Of a stretch of DNA of 64,000 nt, positions 25,916 to 34,760 are shown piece after piece. Under the pieces are notes generated by a model, which saw only the letters and a program-made list of their open reading frames with translations, did not search any database and was not told the origin of the DNA. Position 1 is the first letter of the stretch; the number at the start of each line of letters is the position of its first letter. A program made the position numbers and the translations under genes. The stretch is taken from assembly GCF_037975245.1 (NCBI RefSeq), contig NC_092580.1:12245501-12309500 (forward strand). Direction: 5' to 3'. The stretch is from Apostichopus japonicus (Eukaryota; Echinodermata; Holothuroidea; Aspidochirotida; Stichopodidae).

Positions 25916-25926
25916 CTCTCCCCTAC
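25916..25926 (-). promoter_or_regulatory. Polypurine tract (plus-strand DNA primer)
   Basis: On the element strand, GTAGGGGAGAG directly precedes the 3' LTR (TGTTAC...), the expected place and composition for the primer of plus-strand DNA synthesis. Confidence 0.85.
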
Positions 25927-26674
25927 CTAGTCACAAATGCGTCCCCGCATTACAATAAAACTGAATAATAGTGAACAAAATTATGTACCGACATTAAACA
26001 TGAAGTGCACTTGTACACGTAATACATATCCGGTATATTCATAATAACAATAATAATAAAACATGAAGCAATGTCAAGCAACATAGAATGCAACTTTAGA
26101 ATAATCATCCCAGGCCATCCTGTTGACCATATCTATCAGAACTTGAAACCTTGCTCCCTTAACGCAGAGAGCGGATTTTCCCGAATTCCGCTTCCGCCTG
26201 AGCGGAATACCCCCAATTCCGCCATCCACCACTCTACTAAAAAAATTATATATTTACAAAAAGATATACATACTTCATCAAACCACTCCAATACACCCAG
26301 GGTGTGATGTGGAATACAACTACAATTGAACAATCCTGCGGTTGCAAACACTAATATACCATAGACAGGCTATCTTGAATACAACAATATCAAAACACTT
26401 AAAAACAATACTACCAATGAATAAAACGACTTGAAGTAGGTCTGGGACCCACCGAAGTGAACTCAACCAGATAAAACATTTTTTTTTTTTTTAAATGTCC
26501 CAAGCCTAACACATATACCTAGGTTAAATCGTGCAAAATTATGTGAGTGATCCACGACGATTGGACAGATCTGGGATTCACCGAGGTGACATCAACCAGA
26601 GAGCTGTCACTGTCCCCGACGGTCGACCCACACAGTAACCAAAACAAAAAAACATTATAAAAACAATATGTAGA
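25927..26674 (-). other. Non-coding 3' tail of the gypsy element
   Basis: AT-rich DNA between the accessory frame and the PPT, with a T12 run near 26,480. Around 26,186-26,225 there are extra copies of the GCGGAAT/ATTCCGC motif that makes up the LTR array. Confidence 0.7.
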
Positions 26675-27073
26675 TTAATTTCCGGAGGAGGGACCAAACT
26701 TCTCTATCGTAACGAATATTCTCCCATCGGGCAGCACCACTGTGGACACGCGCTCCCGTAAGCTCGGTTCGGTATTCACTTCCTCGCCTTCCTGGATATT
26801 GGCGTCCCGTCTCGCCTGTCTCACGATTTCCCGCGCGGTCGGGTCAGACGCCTCCGTCGGTCTCCCAGGGGTGACACGGGGTGTTGGAGGTGGTCGGTCC
26901 AGAGCGACTTCCCCATCCAGGTCCGTTACTGGAGATCCCAGCAGTTCGTCCAGGACCGGTAATCCCTGAAGACGGCGGCATGGCCTAGGGGGTGACCGTG
27001 ACTCGGCAGGCTCTTTCTCCCTCCGGCTGTGTCGGGAATCGAGGTGTCCGAGGTCGATGAGGAACCCCCAGTC
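26675..27073 (-). CDS. Overlapping open frame, probable C-terminal part of the accessory protein
   Basis: From 27,073 to a TAA at 26,677-26,675 the minus strand is open for 132 codons without any ATG, in the -1 frame relative to the zinc-finger frame. The composition is protein-like (rich in Arg/Glu/Pro, with DLDGEVALDRPPPTPRV and STVVLPDGRIFVTIEKFG). GC content stays high to the end of this frame, then drops. It could be joined to the zinc-finger frame by a -1 shift somewhere between 27,073 and 26,926, by splicing, or by a single-base error (for example in the G5 run near 27,065). I saw no canonical slippery heptamer. Confidence 0.5.
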   Translation of the reverse strand, partial: DWGFLIDLGHLDSRHSRREKEPAESRSPPRPCRRLQGLPVLDELLGSPVTDLDGEVALDRPPPTPRVTPGRPTEASDPTAREIVRQARRDANIQEGEEVNTEPSLRERVSTVVLPDGRIFVTIEKFGPSSGN

Positions 27074-27336
27074 TTAGCCCCTTCCTTTGCCTTCGAAGAG
27101 ACGTCTTCTGCTGACTTTGCCCTCTTGCCTCCCCTCCCCTCGTCATCCCTCAGTGGATGTCTGCTCTGTGTGTGTCGCTCCACGTCTATTTTTTTGTTGC
27201 TGCCATAATCGCAATGGAGGCACTTGTGCCGCTTACTCCTGTGCTTGGCCTGCACATGTCGCTCAAGGTCAGGGATGTTAACGTAGAGTTTTCTGCAAAC
27301 CTTGCATCTGTACTCAGTTTCGTACTGTTCGGACAT
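26926..27336 (-). CDS. Accessory two-C2H2 zinc-finger protein of the gypsy element (ORF3)
   Basis: A 136-codon frame begins at an ATG 97 nt after the pol stop. Two adjacent C2H2 fingers are seen: Y-R-C-K-V-C ... H-V-Q-A-K-H (about residues 9-32, C-x2-C-x12-H-x4-H) and H-K-C-L-H-C ... H-T-Q-S-R-H (about 37-60), followed by a Lys/Ser-rich linker. This is not a retroviral CCHC knuckle, and no signal peptide or membrane segment is present, so it is not an env. By family, C2H2 pairs bind DNA or RNA in the nucleus; the target is unknown. A strong splice acceptor ends 3 nt before the ATG, suggesting expression from a spliced mRNA. The last part of the frame may not be native: an overlapping -1 frame (26675-27073) looks more protein-like downstream. 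The GC content matches gag and pol, not the LTR. Confidence 0.75.
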   Translation of the reverse strand: MSEQYETEYRCKVCRKLYVNIPDLERHVQAKHRSKRHKCLHCDYGSNKKIDVERHTQSRHPLRDDEGRGGKRAKSAEDVSSKAKEGAKTGGSSSTSDTSIPDTAGGRKSLPSHGHPLGHAAVFRDYRSWTNCWDLQ

Positions 27337-27339
27337 TTT

Positions 27340-27374
27340 CTACAAGAACAATAAGGATGCATCGTTAGCGATTC
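27340..27374 (-). promoter_or_regulatory. Splice acceptor and branch point upstream of ORF3
   Basis: On the minus strand a consensus branch sequence GCTAAC is followed about 25 nt later by CCTTATTGTTCTTGTAG, with the AG at 27,341-27,340. The exon would start AAAATG, three bases before the ORF3 start codon. This is the layout used for spliced subgenomic mRNAs such as retroviral env. The donor was not found. Confidence 0.6.
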
Positions 27375-27432
27375 AGAAGTATGAAATGAAAACATGAAAT
27401 TAACTTTCCCCGCTGTCCAGTCCCATTGTGAT

Positions 27433-30400
27433 TTATCGACCCAGTTCTACCAGGGTTCCCACCATCTTAGGTTTCGGTTGATCTTTGATCGGCTGCAATA
27501 ACCAAAGGGGAGGGTCCTCACCTACATATTTCTTTAACCGATCACGGTGGACAACCCGAGGTTTACCTCTAGAACTCATTTGTATCCTGTAAACGACATC
27601 AGAGATGCGTTTAAGGACTCGACCAGGCCCATCCCAACGTCTTTGCAGTTTGGGTGAAAGCCCAACCTCCCGAGTGGTGTTCCTTAACCATATTATATCC
27701 CCAGGCTCAAGAAAGGACATAGATGCGGTACGATCGTGGTATTTCTTTTGCTTTTCCCTTGAAATCTTTAACTTATCACGAGCCAGCGCATGGGTTTCTT
27801 GGAGTTTGTTCTCCAACCCTAAGGCGTACTTAGAAGGGGACTTTACTGCATCATTTGATCCATCATCTGGGGGCTGGGTTACAAGGGGCAAACCAATGGA
27901 ACGACCAAACATTAGTTCTGCTGGAGAGAATCCCGTACTCTCATGTTGCGCTGACCGGTAAGCCATCATTGTGTAGGGAAGCCAGGTATCCCAGTCCTTT
28001 TGGTTTCTGGATACAACGGTAGAAAGCATGGCTTCCAAGGTACGGTTAAATCTCTCCACCATTCCATCTGACTGAGGATGAAATGGTGTTGTTCGCGTCT
28101 TCCCGATGTCAAGCATTCTGCACATATGCTGGAACAGTTCCGATTCGAATTGACGACCCTGGTCGGTGTGTAGCTCTTCTGGAACCCCAAAACGGCATAT
28201 AAATTCTTCTACAAGTAAAGTGGCAACTGTCTCTGCTTCCATGTTGGCCATCGCATATGCCTCAGTCCACTTGGTGAAGTAGTCCGAAACGATAAGTACG
28301 TAACGATTCCCTCCGCTTGACTTTGGAAGAGGTCCCAAAATATCCATAGCACAGCGTTGTAGAGTATGTCCGGTTCCGTAGGTCTGCAGTTCGGACTTTA
28401 ACTTCTTGCTCGGACCCTTCCGTGCAGCGCAGACATCACAGCTTCGGCACCACTTCTCGACATGGCGCCGGTAGCCGCTCCAATAGAAAGTATCCCGGAT
28501 CCTCTCAATTGTCTTCTTCGTCATCAGGTGACCTGAGAGTCTGTGGTTATGTGTACTATATAGAATTTCCTCTTGGATTCTTCTTGGTGCCACCAACTGG
28601 AGAAGTACTGACATGCCGTCACTAGACTCAAATCGCCGATAAAGCACACCTTCCTTAAGATCCAGCCGGTCCCACTGGTTCCAATAATTCTTCAGTGTAG
28701 GACTACCAGCAGTAATCTGTGCCCAATCAGGTCTTGAGTCCTGCACCTCCTTCCACAGTAGGATAGGCCCTATGTCCTTGTCAGCTATTTGCATCTCTCT
28801 CAACTCGACATCGGACCATCTGTGAAACCAAGCGGGCTTTTGGCCTCGTCCCCCAGAGTCCAGATTCGCTCCCACCTCAGGTGTGTCCTCCGGGGCCTGT
28901 TCTGCCTTCTTCACGCTCTGGACCTCCGGTGGAGCTGTCCCCAAATCGCTCCTCTGTCTTGTTGACGCACTGTCTTCCACTACCAGCTTAGGGTCTCCGT
29001 CCACTCCCGGAAAAGGAGAAATATATACCTTCTCTAAATTGCAACCTACGATGCGATAATCGTCGTCCTGCTCAGCTTCCTTGGCCTCGGCTCGTTCACA
29101 ATGTTTGCAATCTCCGCAAGGACGCCTTGACAACGCATCAGCGTTCCCGTGTTGCTTGCCCGGTCGATGTCGTATGTCGAAGTCGTAGGTCAACAGGACT
29201 TCTAGCCACCTGGCAACCTGACCTTCGGGGTTACGAAAGTTCGTCAACCACCGTAACGCTCCGTGGTCGGTTCGAATCAGGAATTTTCTACCATACAGAT
29301 AGTGGTGGAAATGTTTCACCGAGGAGACAACAGCAAGTAGCTCCTTCCGGGTAACACAGTAACGTCTTTCGGACTTTGACAAGGTCTTGCTGAAATAAGC
29401 TACAACGGTTTCTTCCGAGCTTCCTTCCAAGCGTTGCGAAAGAACCCCTCCGATTCCAACGTCGCAGGCGTCAGTATCCAGAATGAACAAACCGGTCTCG
29501 TCAGGGTAACCCAGTACTGGGGCAGTGGTGAGTGAACGTTTCAACGTTCGGAAAGCTCTCTCGCATTCCTCGGTCCATGCAAACTTCTTATCCTTCTCGG
29601 TCAATTTGTGAAGTGGAGAACAGATCTCGGCAAAGCCTCGGATAAACCGTCTGTAATAAGAACATAGTCCCACGAAGCTACGTACGTGTTTCACTGATGA
29701 GGGGGTTGGCCATTCAGTTACGGATTCGATTTTTCTAGGATCGGGAGATATTCCATCCTGCGAGACAATGTGACCCAGGTAGGTTACTTGGGTTCGGAAC
29801 AAATGACATTTCTTCGCCGAAAGCTTTAACCCGGCTTCTCGTAATCTCGTTAATACTTCAGAAAGTCTGTTTACAGCTTTATCAAACGAATTTCCATACA
29901 CAATGATATCATCCAGGTATAGGAGACAGGTTTGCCATTGTAACCCCCTTAACACCCTCTCCATCAACCTCTCAAAGGTCGCGGGGGCGTTGCATAGTCC
30001 AAAGGGTAAAACTTTGAATTGATACAACCCTCCATGGGTAACAAATGCTGTCTTGTACCGGTCGTCTTCGTGGACTTCGACCTGCCAGTATCCACTTGCA
30101 AGATCCAGTGTCGAAAACCACTTCGAGCCAGCCAGTGTATCTAAGGAGTCATCTATCCTTGGAAGGGGAAACGAATCTTTCGTCGTGACCTCGTTAAGCC
30201 TTCGATAATCCACACAAAACCTGGTGCTGCCATCACCCTTCTTGACCAAAACAACAGGGGATGACCATGAGCTTGAGGATGGTTCTATAATATCTTGACG
30301 TAACATCCGTTTCACTTCGGTAGTCGCTTCCTCTTTCCTAGTAGGTGGGAGTCGTCTGGCCGCCTGTCGAACGGGTTTAGCACCCCCGGTGTCTATACGG

Positions 30401-31329
30401 TGCTTTGCTAAAGTAGTTCGTCCGAGATCATCTGGAGACTTGGCAAACACGTCAGCGAAATCCTTCAGAAGTTTGGTGACTCTCCTACGCTGCATAACGT
30501 CTAAGCCATTGCAACTCCTCTTAGCGAGATCCTGCACGTGTTCTGCCAATTCCCCAAAGTCAGCTCCCGATGGCGAATTCTCGACGTCCCCATCTCTCTT
30601 CGCGTCATGGCAATCTAGCCCAATGTTGTCTTCCCCTCCAAGTACGTTTACCGCATAACACGAACCCACCATAGTTCCTTGGTAAATAGTTATCGGCCTT
30701 TCACTTGGATTGAACACTCTTAGTGGCATCACATCGTTTGAAGAATCCACTACTACATTGGCTAACATCACCTCATGTCGCTTCGTGAATTTCTCGTCAG
30801 CTTCGATGACTCCCGCGCCCTTGTAACGATGCTCTTCTACAGGTCTTCCTGTCACAATTTTCTCGCTGCCGGCCGCTACCACGCAGGTTTCCGCCACAGC
30901 AACCCTAAAACAGCCAAACTCCTCCTTGGTTTCTGTTTCATGTCGCGACCCTATGGTCAGCCGACCCAGGCCAGCGTCAATTGTACAGCGAAACTTCTGC
31001 AAGAACTCGTATCCCAAGAGACCATCTGTGTCAATGCTTGCCACCCATACTTCGTGTTCGACCTTTAGCCCATTGATCTCAAGTTGAAACATCCCCTTGC
31101 CTTGGAAGACTAACGGTCTGCCGTCCGCTACTCTCATCTCAACGAAAACCTCTTCAAGTTCAGGCCTGTTCGATCCAGACAGCTTCTGGTAGATCTCCGG
31201 GCGTACTATGGTGATATCAGCTCCAGTGTCCACTAGAAAATCTAGAGGAACACCTGCAAGATTTCCCCTCACATAGAGTCCCTTCCCTCCCGTTGACCAG
31301 GCCTTCCCACTTATTCGTACATCGGGCAC
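27433..31329 (-). CDS. pol: Gypsy Pol polyprotein (protease, reverse transcriptase, RNase H, integrase)
   Basis: 1298 codons from the GTG at 31,329, but this GTG is probably not a real start: the frame is open back to 31,386 and should be reached by -1 frameshifting from gag. Domains in order: aspartic protease with DTG at 34-36; RT about 320-560 with STLDLASGYWQ (Asp409) and the catalytic YLDD at 471-474; RNase H about 612-735 with acidic residues near D617/D619, E663, D687 and D731; integrase with an HHCC zinc module (H929, H934, C964, C967) and catalytic D996, D1056, E1092, the last two separated by 35 residues; then a GPY/F-like WDGPGRV module (about 1232-1238). All catalytic residues are present and no stop interrupts the frame. 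By family it makes cDNA and integrates it. Confidence 0.96.
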   Translation of the reverse strand: MPDVRISGKAWSTGGKGLYVRGNLAGVPLDFLVDTGADITIVRPEIYQKLSGSNRPELEEVFVEMRVADGRPLVFQGKGMFQLEINGLKVEHEVWVASIDTDGLLGYEFLQKFRCTIDAGLGRLTIGSRHETETKEEFGCFRVAVAETCVVAAGSEKIVTGRPVEEHRYKGAGVIEADEKFTKRHEVMLANVVVDSSNDVMPLRVFNPSERPITIYQGTMVGSCYAVNVLGGEDNIGLDCHDAKRDGDVENSPSGADFGELAEHVQDLAKRSCNGLDVMQRRRVTKLLKDFADVFAKSPDDLGRTTLAKHRIDTGGAKPVRQAARRLPPTRKEEATTEVKRMLRQDIIEPSSSSWSSPVVLVKKGDGSTRFCVDYRRLNEVTTKDSFPLPRIDDSLDTLAGSKWFSTLDLASGYWQVEVHEDDRYKTAFVTHGGLYQFKVLPFGLCNAPATFERLMERVLRGLQWQTCLLYLDDIIVYGNSFDKAVNRLSEVLTRLREAGLKLSAKKCHLFRTQVTYLGHIVSQDGISPDPRKIESVTEWPTPSSVKHVRSFVGLCSYYRRFIRGFAEICSPLHKLTEKDKKFAWTEECERAFRTLKRSLTTAPVLGYPDETGLFILDTDACDVGIGGVLSQRLEGSSEETVVAYFSKTLSKSERRYCVTRKELLAVVSSVKHFHHYLYGRKFLIRTDHGALRWLTNFRNPEGQVARWLEVLLTYDFDIRHRPGKQHGNADALSRRPCGDCKHCERAEAKEAEQDDDYRIVGCNLEKVYISPFPGVDGDPKLVVEDSASTRQRSDLGTAPPEVQSVKKAEQAPEDTPEVGANLDSGGRGQKPAWFHRWSDVELREMQIADKDIGPILLWKEVQDSRPDWAQITAGSPTLKNYWNQWDRLDLKEGVLYRRFESSDGMSVLLQLVAPRRIQEEILYSTHNHRLSGHLMTKKTIERIRDTFYWSGYRRHVEKWCRSCDVCAARKGPSKKLKSELQTYGTGHTLQRCAMDILGPLPKSSGGNRYVLIVSDYFTKWTEAYAMANMEAETVATLLVEEFICRFGVPEELHTDQGRQFESELFQHMCRMLDIGKTRTTPFHPQSDGMVERFNRTLEAMLSTVVSRNQKDWDTWLPYTMMAYRSAQHESTGFSPAELMFGRSIGLPLVTQPPDDGSNDAVKSPSKYALGLENKLQETHALARDKLKISREKQKKYHDRTASMSFLEPGDIIWLRNTTREVGLSPKLQRRWDGPGRVLKRISDVVYRIQMSSRGKPRVVHRDRLKKYVGEDPPLWLLQPIKDQPKPKMVGTLVELGR

Positions 31330-31383
31330 GTCAGATCTTCCAGCCAGCCTCTGCCCATCGAAACTGGCTAATGTTCGTTTCCC
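31324..31383 (-). promoter_or_regulatory. Programmed -1 ribosomal frameshift signal at the gag/pol junction
   Basis: On the minus strand, the gag codons CAG GGA AAC contain the canonical X-XXY-YYZ heptamer G GGA AAC (31,383-31,377). Seven nucleotides later, AGCCAG (31,369-31,364) can pair with CTGGCT (31,347-31,342). The loop segment GGGCA (31,356-31,352) can pair with TGCCC (31,328-31,324) as an H-type pseudoknot. The pol frame is open from 31,386 and gag stops at 31,368, a 19-nt overlap that contains the heptamer. A -1 slip here enters the pol frame exactly. Confidence 0.85.
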
Positions 31384-32786
31384 TGTTTAATATTCTCCCC
31401 AGTGGTAGTCTTTCCCTCCTGCTCGTGGGGACAGTCACGACGATAGTGTCCTAATTCACCACATCCCCAGCACTTGCCATCATTTGGTTTCTTCTTGTCA
31501 CCTTGCCAGACTTTTGTTGGTTTCTGCATCTTCGTCAGGCGCTCGGTTAGCTCCTCAAATCCTTTCGCTAGGGCGGCTGATATCGTCTCTGTGAGATCTT
31601 TTATTTCCCCGGACCCAGAGTTAGTGTCCTGTCTTTCGCCAATTGTCCGAACGCCAAGTTTTCGGTTCAATTTCTTTGACTCTGCCAGACCAAATGCTTC
31701 AAGCTCTACCGCAACTGTCAAAGCGTCATCCAAGTCCATTGGGCGAGCCTGATAGACTTTCCACTTCACATCACTGTCGCCGAGAGCATCAATGAAGAAG
31801 TCTTTCGCCAGCGTCTCCTTCATTTCCAATGACGCATCGGGATAAGCACGGCTTAATAGTCGTTTGATATCGTGCGCCATTTCCGGTAGGGTCTCGCTTG
31901 GTTGCCTGCTCCTATTCCGTAGCATCGCCTTGAAAAGTTCCGTCTGGTTCCTACGTCCAAAACGGTGTTCCAAGGCATCGACAAGCAAACCGAAGTCCCT
32001 CCTTCTTCTGGGCTCCAAATCTGCCAACACAGCATTCGCCGGGCCTCGCAGACTAGCAGCCAGCTGTAGTGCCTGGGTGAATTCATCCCATCCGTTAAGT
32101 TCGGCGATCAGTTCGAACTGCACTAAATAGTCCTTCAGAGGGGAAGTGCCATCGTAGGTTGGTACTTGGACACGTTGGTTAGAGCCACTTGGTATCCGGG
32201 GCGCGTTCCAGTAGGAATCTGGAGGAAAAGTACTTACCGGCACTTGGTACTTACCCGGCATTTGTTTGGACTCTTCGACCACCACACGGTCAGAAACTGG
32301 CATCGGGGCTTCGTAAAACGGATTACGGCTGTGCCGTGTTGGAGCTGCGTTTGCTCTACCGTCACCTCTACTATGGAAGTACCGCTGGGATCCATTGTCA
32401 TCAGTAATCCTGTGTCCGTATTCGTTGCCACTGTTGCTTTGCGGTGCCCGGGTAGCTCCGTCGGTGAATACATCCCTCTCGTTTAGTCGTCTCTCCACCC
32501 TTGCACCTCCTAGGTCGGAAGTATCCCTACGTCGGATGTCCTGGGGTGTCCCATCCGTAAACAGTCGTCCTTCCTCGACCAGTCTATTCGGCCCTCGTTC
32601 GGTTGGGTTGTGGCCTCCCCCCATCTGCACAGAGCTGGGTATATCGTCGAACTGCATAAGCTGCATTCCTTGCTGCCTTCCCTCAGCTGCTGAACCCACA
32701 GAGCTTCCCTCAGAGCGGACTTCATCTTGCAGGATCCAGCCTCGATCACTGCTCACAGAGTCGTTGAAAGGATTAGTTCCTGGCAT
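31368..32786 (-). CDS. gag: Gypsy Gag with CCHC zinc knuckle
   Basis: A frame of 472 codons from the ATG at 32,786; the frame extends six codons further to a GTG, which I do not favour. The C-terminal end has one CCHC knuckle, CWGCGELGHYRRDC (residues about 439-452), the usual nucleic-acid-binding motif of Gag nucleocapsid. The middle part (about 190-380) contains the conserved PTYDGTSPLKDYLVQFE and a run of helices typical of the Ty3/gypsy capsid region. By family it assembles virus-like particles and packages the RNA. It starts 35 nt after the PBS and ends in a TAG that overlaps the pol frame by 19 nt. No break seen. Confidence 0.93.
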   Translation of the reverse strand: MPGTNPFNDSVSSDRGWILQDEVRSEGSSVGSAAEGRQQGMQLMQFDDIPSSVQMGGGHNPTERGPNRLVEEGRLFTDGTPQDIRRRDTSDLGGARVERRLNERDVFTDGATRAPQSNSGNEYGHRITDDNGSQRYFHSRGDGRANAAPTRHSRNPFYEAPMPVSDRVVVEESKQMPGKYQVPVSTFPPDSYWNAPRIPSGSNQRVQVPTYDGTSPLKDYLVQFELIAELNGWDEFTQALQLAASLRGPANAVLADLEPRRRRDFGLLVDALEHRFGRRNQTELFKAMLRNRSRQPSETLPEMAHDIKRLLSRAYPDASLEMKETLAKDFFIDALGDSDVKWKVYQARPMDLDDALTVAVELEAFGLAESKKLNRKLGVRTIGERQDTNSGSGEIKDLTETISAALAKGFEELTERLTKMQKPTKVWQGDKKKPNDGKCWGCGELGHYRRDCPHEQEGKTTTGENIKQGNEH

Positions 32787-32821
32787 CTCTCCAACCTCAC
32801 ACACAACTGCAAGGCACGTTT

Positions 32822-32839
32822 ATCCCACCGCTGCCACCA
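32822..32839 (-). promoter_or_regulatory. Primer-binding site complementary to tRNA-Leu 3' end
   Basis: The plus strand reads ATCCCACCGCTGCCACCA, which is the 3' end of an animal tRNA-Leu (AAG-type, from my knowledge of the tRNA) including its CCA. On the element strand it is therefore an 18-nt PBS beginning TGGTGGCAGCGG, one base from the 5' LTR. Confidence 0.88.
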
Positions 32840-32840
32840 A

Positions 32841-34199
32841 TGTAACGCTACCTCGTCCGTGGTGTGAGATCAGGTCTCGACTGGAGTCTGGGATCACTGG
32901 AACGGAGTTCTGTTCTGAAATAAATACTCAGGCACACAAGGTCGTAGGTATAAACAATCTATTTACAACACGACTTGCTTTCAGTTTCATGCTACGGGCA
33001 TTAAATGAACATCTGAATACATTTATTAAGTATATATATGAAGGAACATCAATGCAACACAATGTAGGACCCTAATGACAACTAGTCAGGTGTAGAGTCC
33101 CAGTATATGACCTGCGGAATATTCCTAATTCCGCCAGAAACCAGTATAATAGTATATTCCAAAAAATAGGCGGAACGAGCCTCCTTTCCGTTGTTCGGCG
33201 GAATCCACTCAATTCCGCGGGTAGGCGGAATACCCTCTGTTCCGCTGTTAGGCGGAATACCGTCAATTCCGCGGGTAGGCGGAATACCCTCTGTTCCGCT
33301 GTTAGGCGGAATGCCGTCAATTCCGCGGGTAGGCGGAATAGCCCTTCGTTCCGCTGTTATGCGTAATAACCCCCTGTCCCGCTGTAAGGCGGAATACCAT
33401 CAATTCCGCGGGTAGGCGGAATAGCCCTGTGTTCCGCTGTTAGGCGAATTACCGACAATTCCGCGGGTATGGGGTGGAAAGATGGTCCCTACATCTAGAA
33501 TATAACAGCAGCTAAAATATGTGGTTCCGTAAAAATGAAAGAGGCCCTCCCGTTAGGTCCCGAATACCAGCAGAAATATGTAAATGTAATTTCCCCCTTG
33601 ATACGGAATAATTTAACCCCCAGCCAGACAGATGTCGAGTTACACTCTGCCTGATTAATGTCACCGTTAATTTAGGTGTTCAACGTCTGGTCTCTATACG
33701 ACCGATTTATATATATATAGGTTGATTACTGGTACTTACTCTAGGCCCTGTTAGATTCACGGCAAAACTTCTACGGCGACGGTGCACAACGACTCCAGAA
33801 TATAAAGTTATTAGGGCTAACTAACAGTTGGTTTACCCAAATCGAACACAGAGAAATTGACTGACTATACAAACGACAAAAGTTCAATCACAACTTGACG
33901 ATTCTAATTCTAATCTATATATATAACGACCACTTTGATAAAGATCCTTTCTCTTCGGCTGCAAAAACAGGTGTGTCCTAACCCTGCGTATAAGTGCAGG
34001 CTGGCCGTAACTTTCACACAGCACGTGTCAGGAAGTTACTGAACAAAGTTAAACAATAGTAGCGGAAGCTCAACTTCCGGCCCACGAGGCCTTCATGTGC
34101 ACTCCTCGCCATGACGCTTAACAGCCGTAATCTACGGTAGCTTATTATGCACTACAATATAATTATGATTAAACAAAAATGTCACCTATTTTTGTAACA
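32841..34199 (-). repeat. 5' LTR of the gypsy element
   Basis: 1359 bp, in register with the 3' LTR over its whole length. On the element strand a TATA-rich stretch (CCTATATATATATAAATCGG, plus 33,703-33,722) lies about 480 nt into the LTR and could be the promoter; AATAAA lies near 33,027-33,022. Confidence 0.97.
33197..33470. repeat. 54-bp tandem array in the 5' LTR
   Basis: The same array as in the 3' LTR, offset by 8284 bp, with the same unit-to-unit variants. Confidence 0.92.
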
Positions 34200-34203
34200 A
34201 TAT
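34200..34203. repeat. Target-site duplication ATAT, right copy
   Basis: Matches the four bases before the left LTR. Confidence 0.75.
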
Positions 34204-34386
34204 GATCTAATGTTAATATGGTGAGACACTTCCTCATTGCCAGTGGATGCGTAAACTGGCCACCTCTACTCACTTTCAGTTCTGGCTTTAGATCGTTTTC
34301 TACTGATGCACCCCGTCCCCAATCTTGATTCCTACACAGAGAAATACATCTTTTGCCCAAACTTCACTTTTGATGTTGCTGAAATC

Positions 34387-34752
34387 CAAGGGCGTAGGAA
34401 CCGGGGGGCTGGGGCGCCAGCCCCCCCCCCCAGTGAAATATATTGGGGCGGAAGTATCATTCCTTCCCCCCGCTCCGCAAGTCAGAAAACCCCTTTTTCA
34501 TTTCCAATGAGAAAAAAATCTCATTTGGAGCACCAAATTACATCTAAGGCCAGGTGAAAATGCAAAATTATTTACAAAACTGGAGTGGGTGTTGAAGTGT
34601 GCTATATTGCACCAAATTGCGTCTGAGTCCACCTAGAATGCAAAAAAAAAATCCAAAGGGGGGGACACCCCTCCCCTTATACCCCTCCCCCAGGCCGGCC
34701 ATCAGTCTTCAGCTCCCCCCACCCCCACTTAAAGTATCTTCCTACGCCACTG
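34387..34752. mobile_element. hAT-like MITE (366 bp) with perfect 8-bp TSD
   Basis: Starts CAAGGGCGTAGGAA and ends TTCCTACGCCACTG, imperfect inverted termini. It is flanked by CTGAAATC on both sides (34379-34386, 34753-34760). It has C-rich internal runs and no gene. Confidence 0.88.
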
Positions 34753-34760
34753 CTGAAATC

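Larger units (their letters stand above)
24557..34199 (-). mobile_element. Complete, young Ty3/gypsy LTR retrotransposon (9643 bp)
   Basis: Two direct 1359-bp LTRs (24557-25915 and 32841-34199, offset 8284 throughout) bound gag, pol and an accessory zinc-finger frame, all on the minus strand. The 5' LTR is therefore the right-hand one. The flanks are ATAT (24553-24556) and ATAT (34200-34203), a 4-bp TSD. A PBS lies one base inside the 5' LTR and a purine tract abuts the 3' LTR. The domain order protease-RT-RNase H-integrase places it in Ty3/gypsy. By eye I found no substitution or indel between the LTRs, so the insertion is very recent and the copy may be active. It sits inside the 35-kb composite element. 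Confidence 0.95.

Noticed and set aside
26926-27336. ORF3 as an env gene
   Set aside because: It has no signal peptide, transmembrane segment or furin-like site; the two C2H2 fingers point to a nuclear nucleic-acid-binding protein.
27605-32486. Plus-strand open frames opposite gag and pol
   Set aside because: They are antisense shadows of the large minus-strand gypsy frames.
32787-32804. GTG start for gag six codons upstream
   Set aside because: Eukaryotic initiation strongly favours the ATG at 32,786; nothing conserved lies in the extra six codons.
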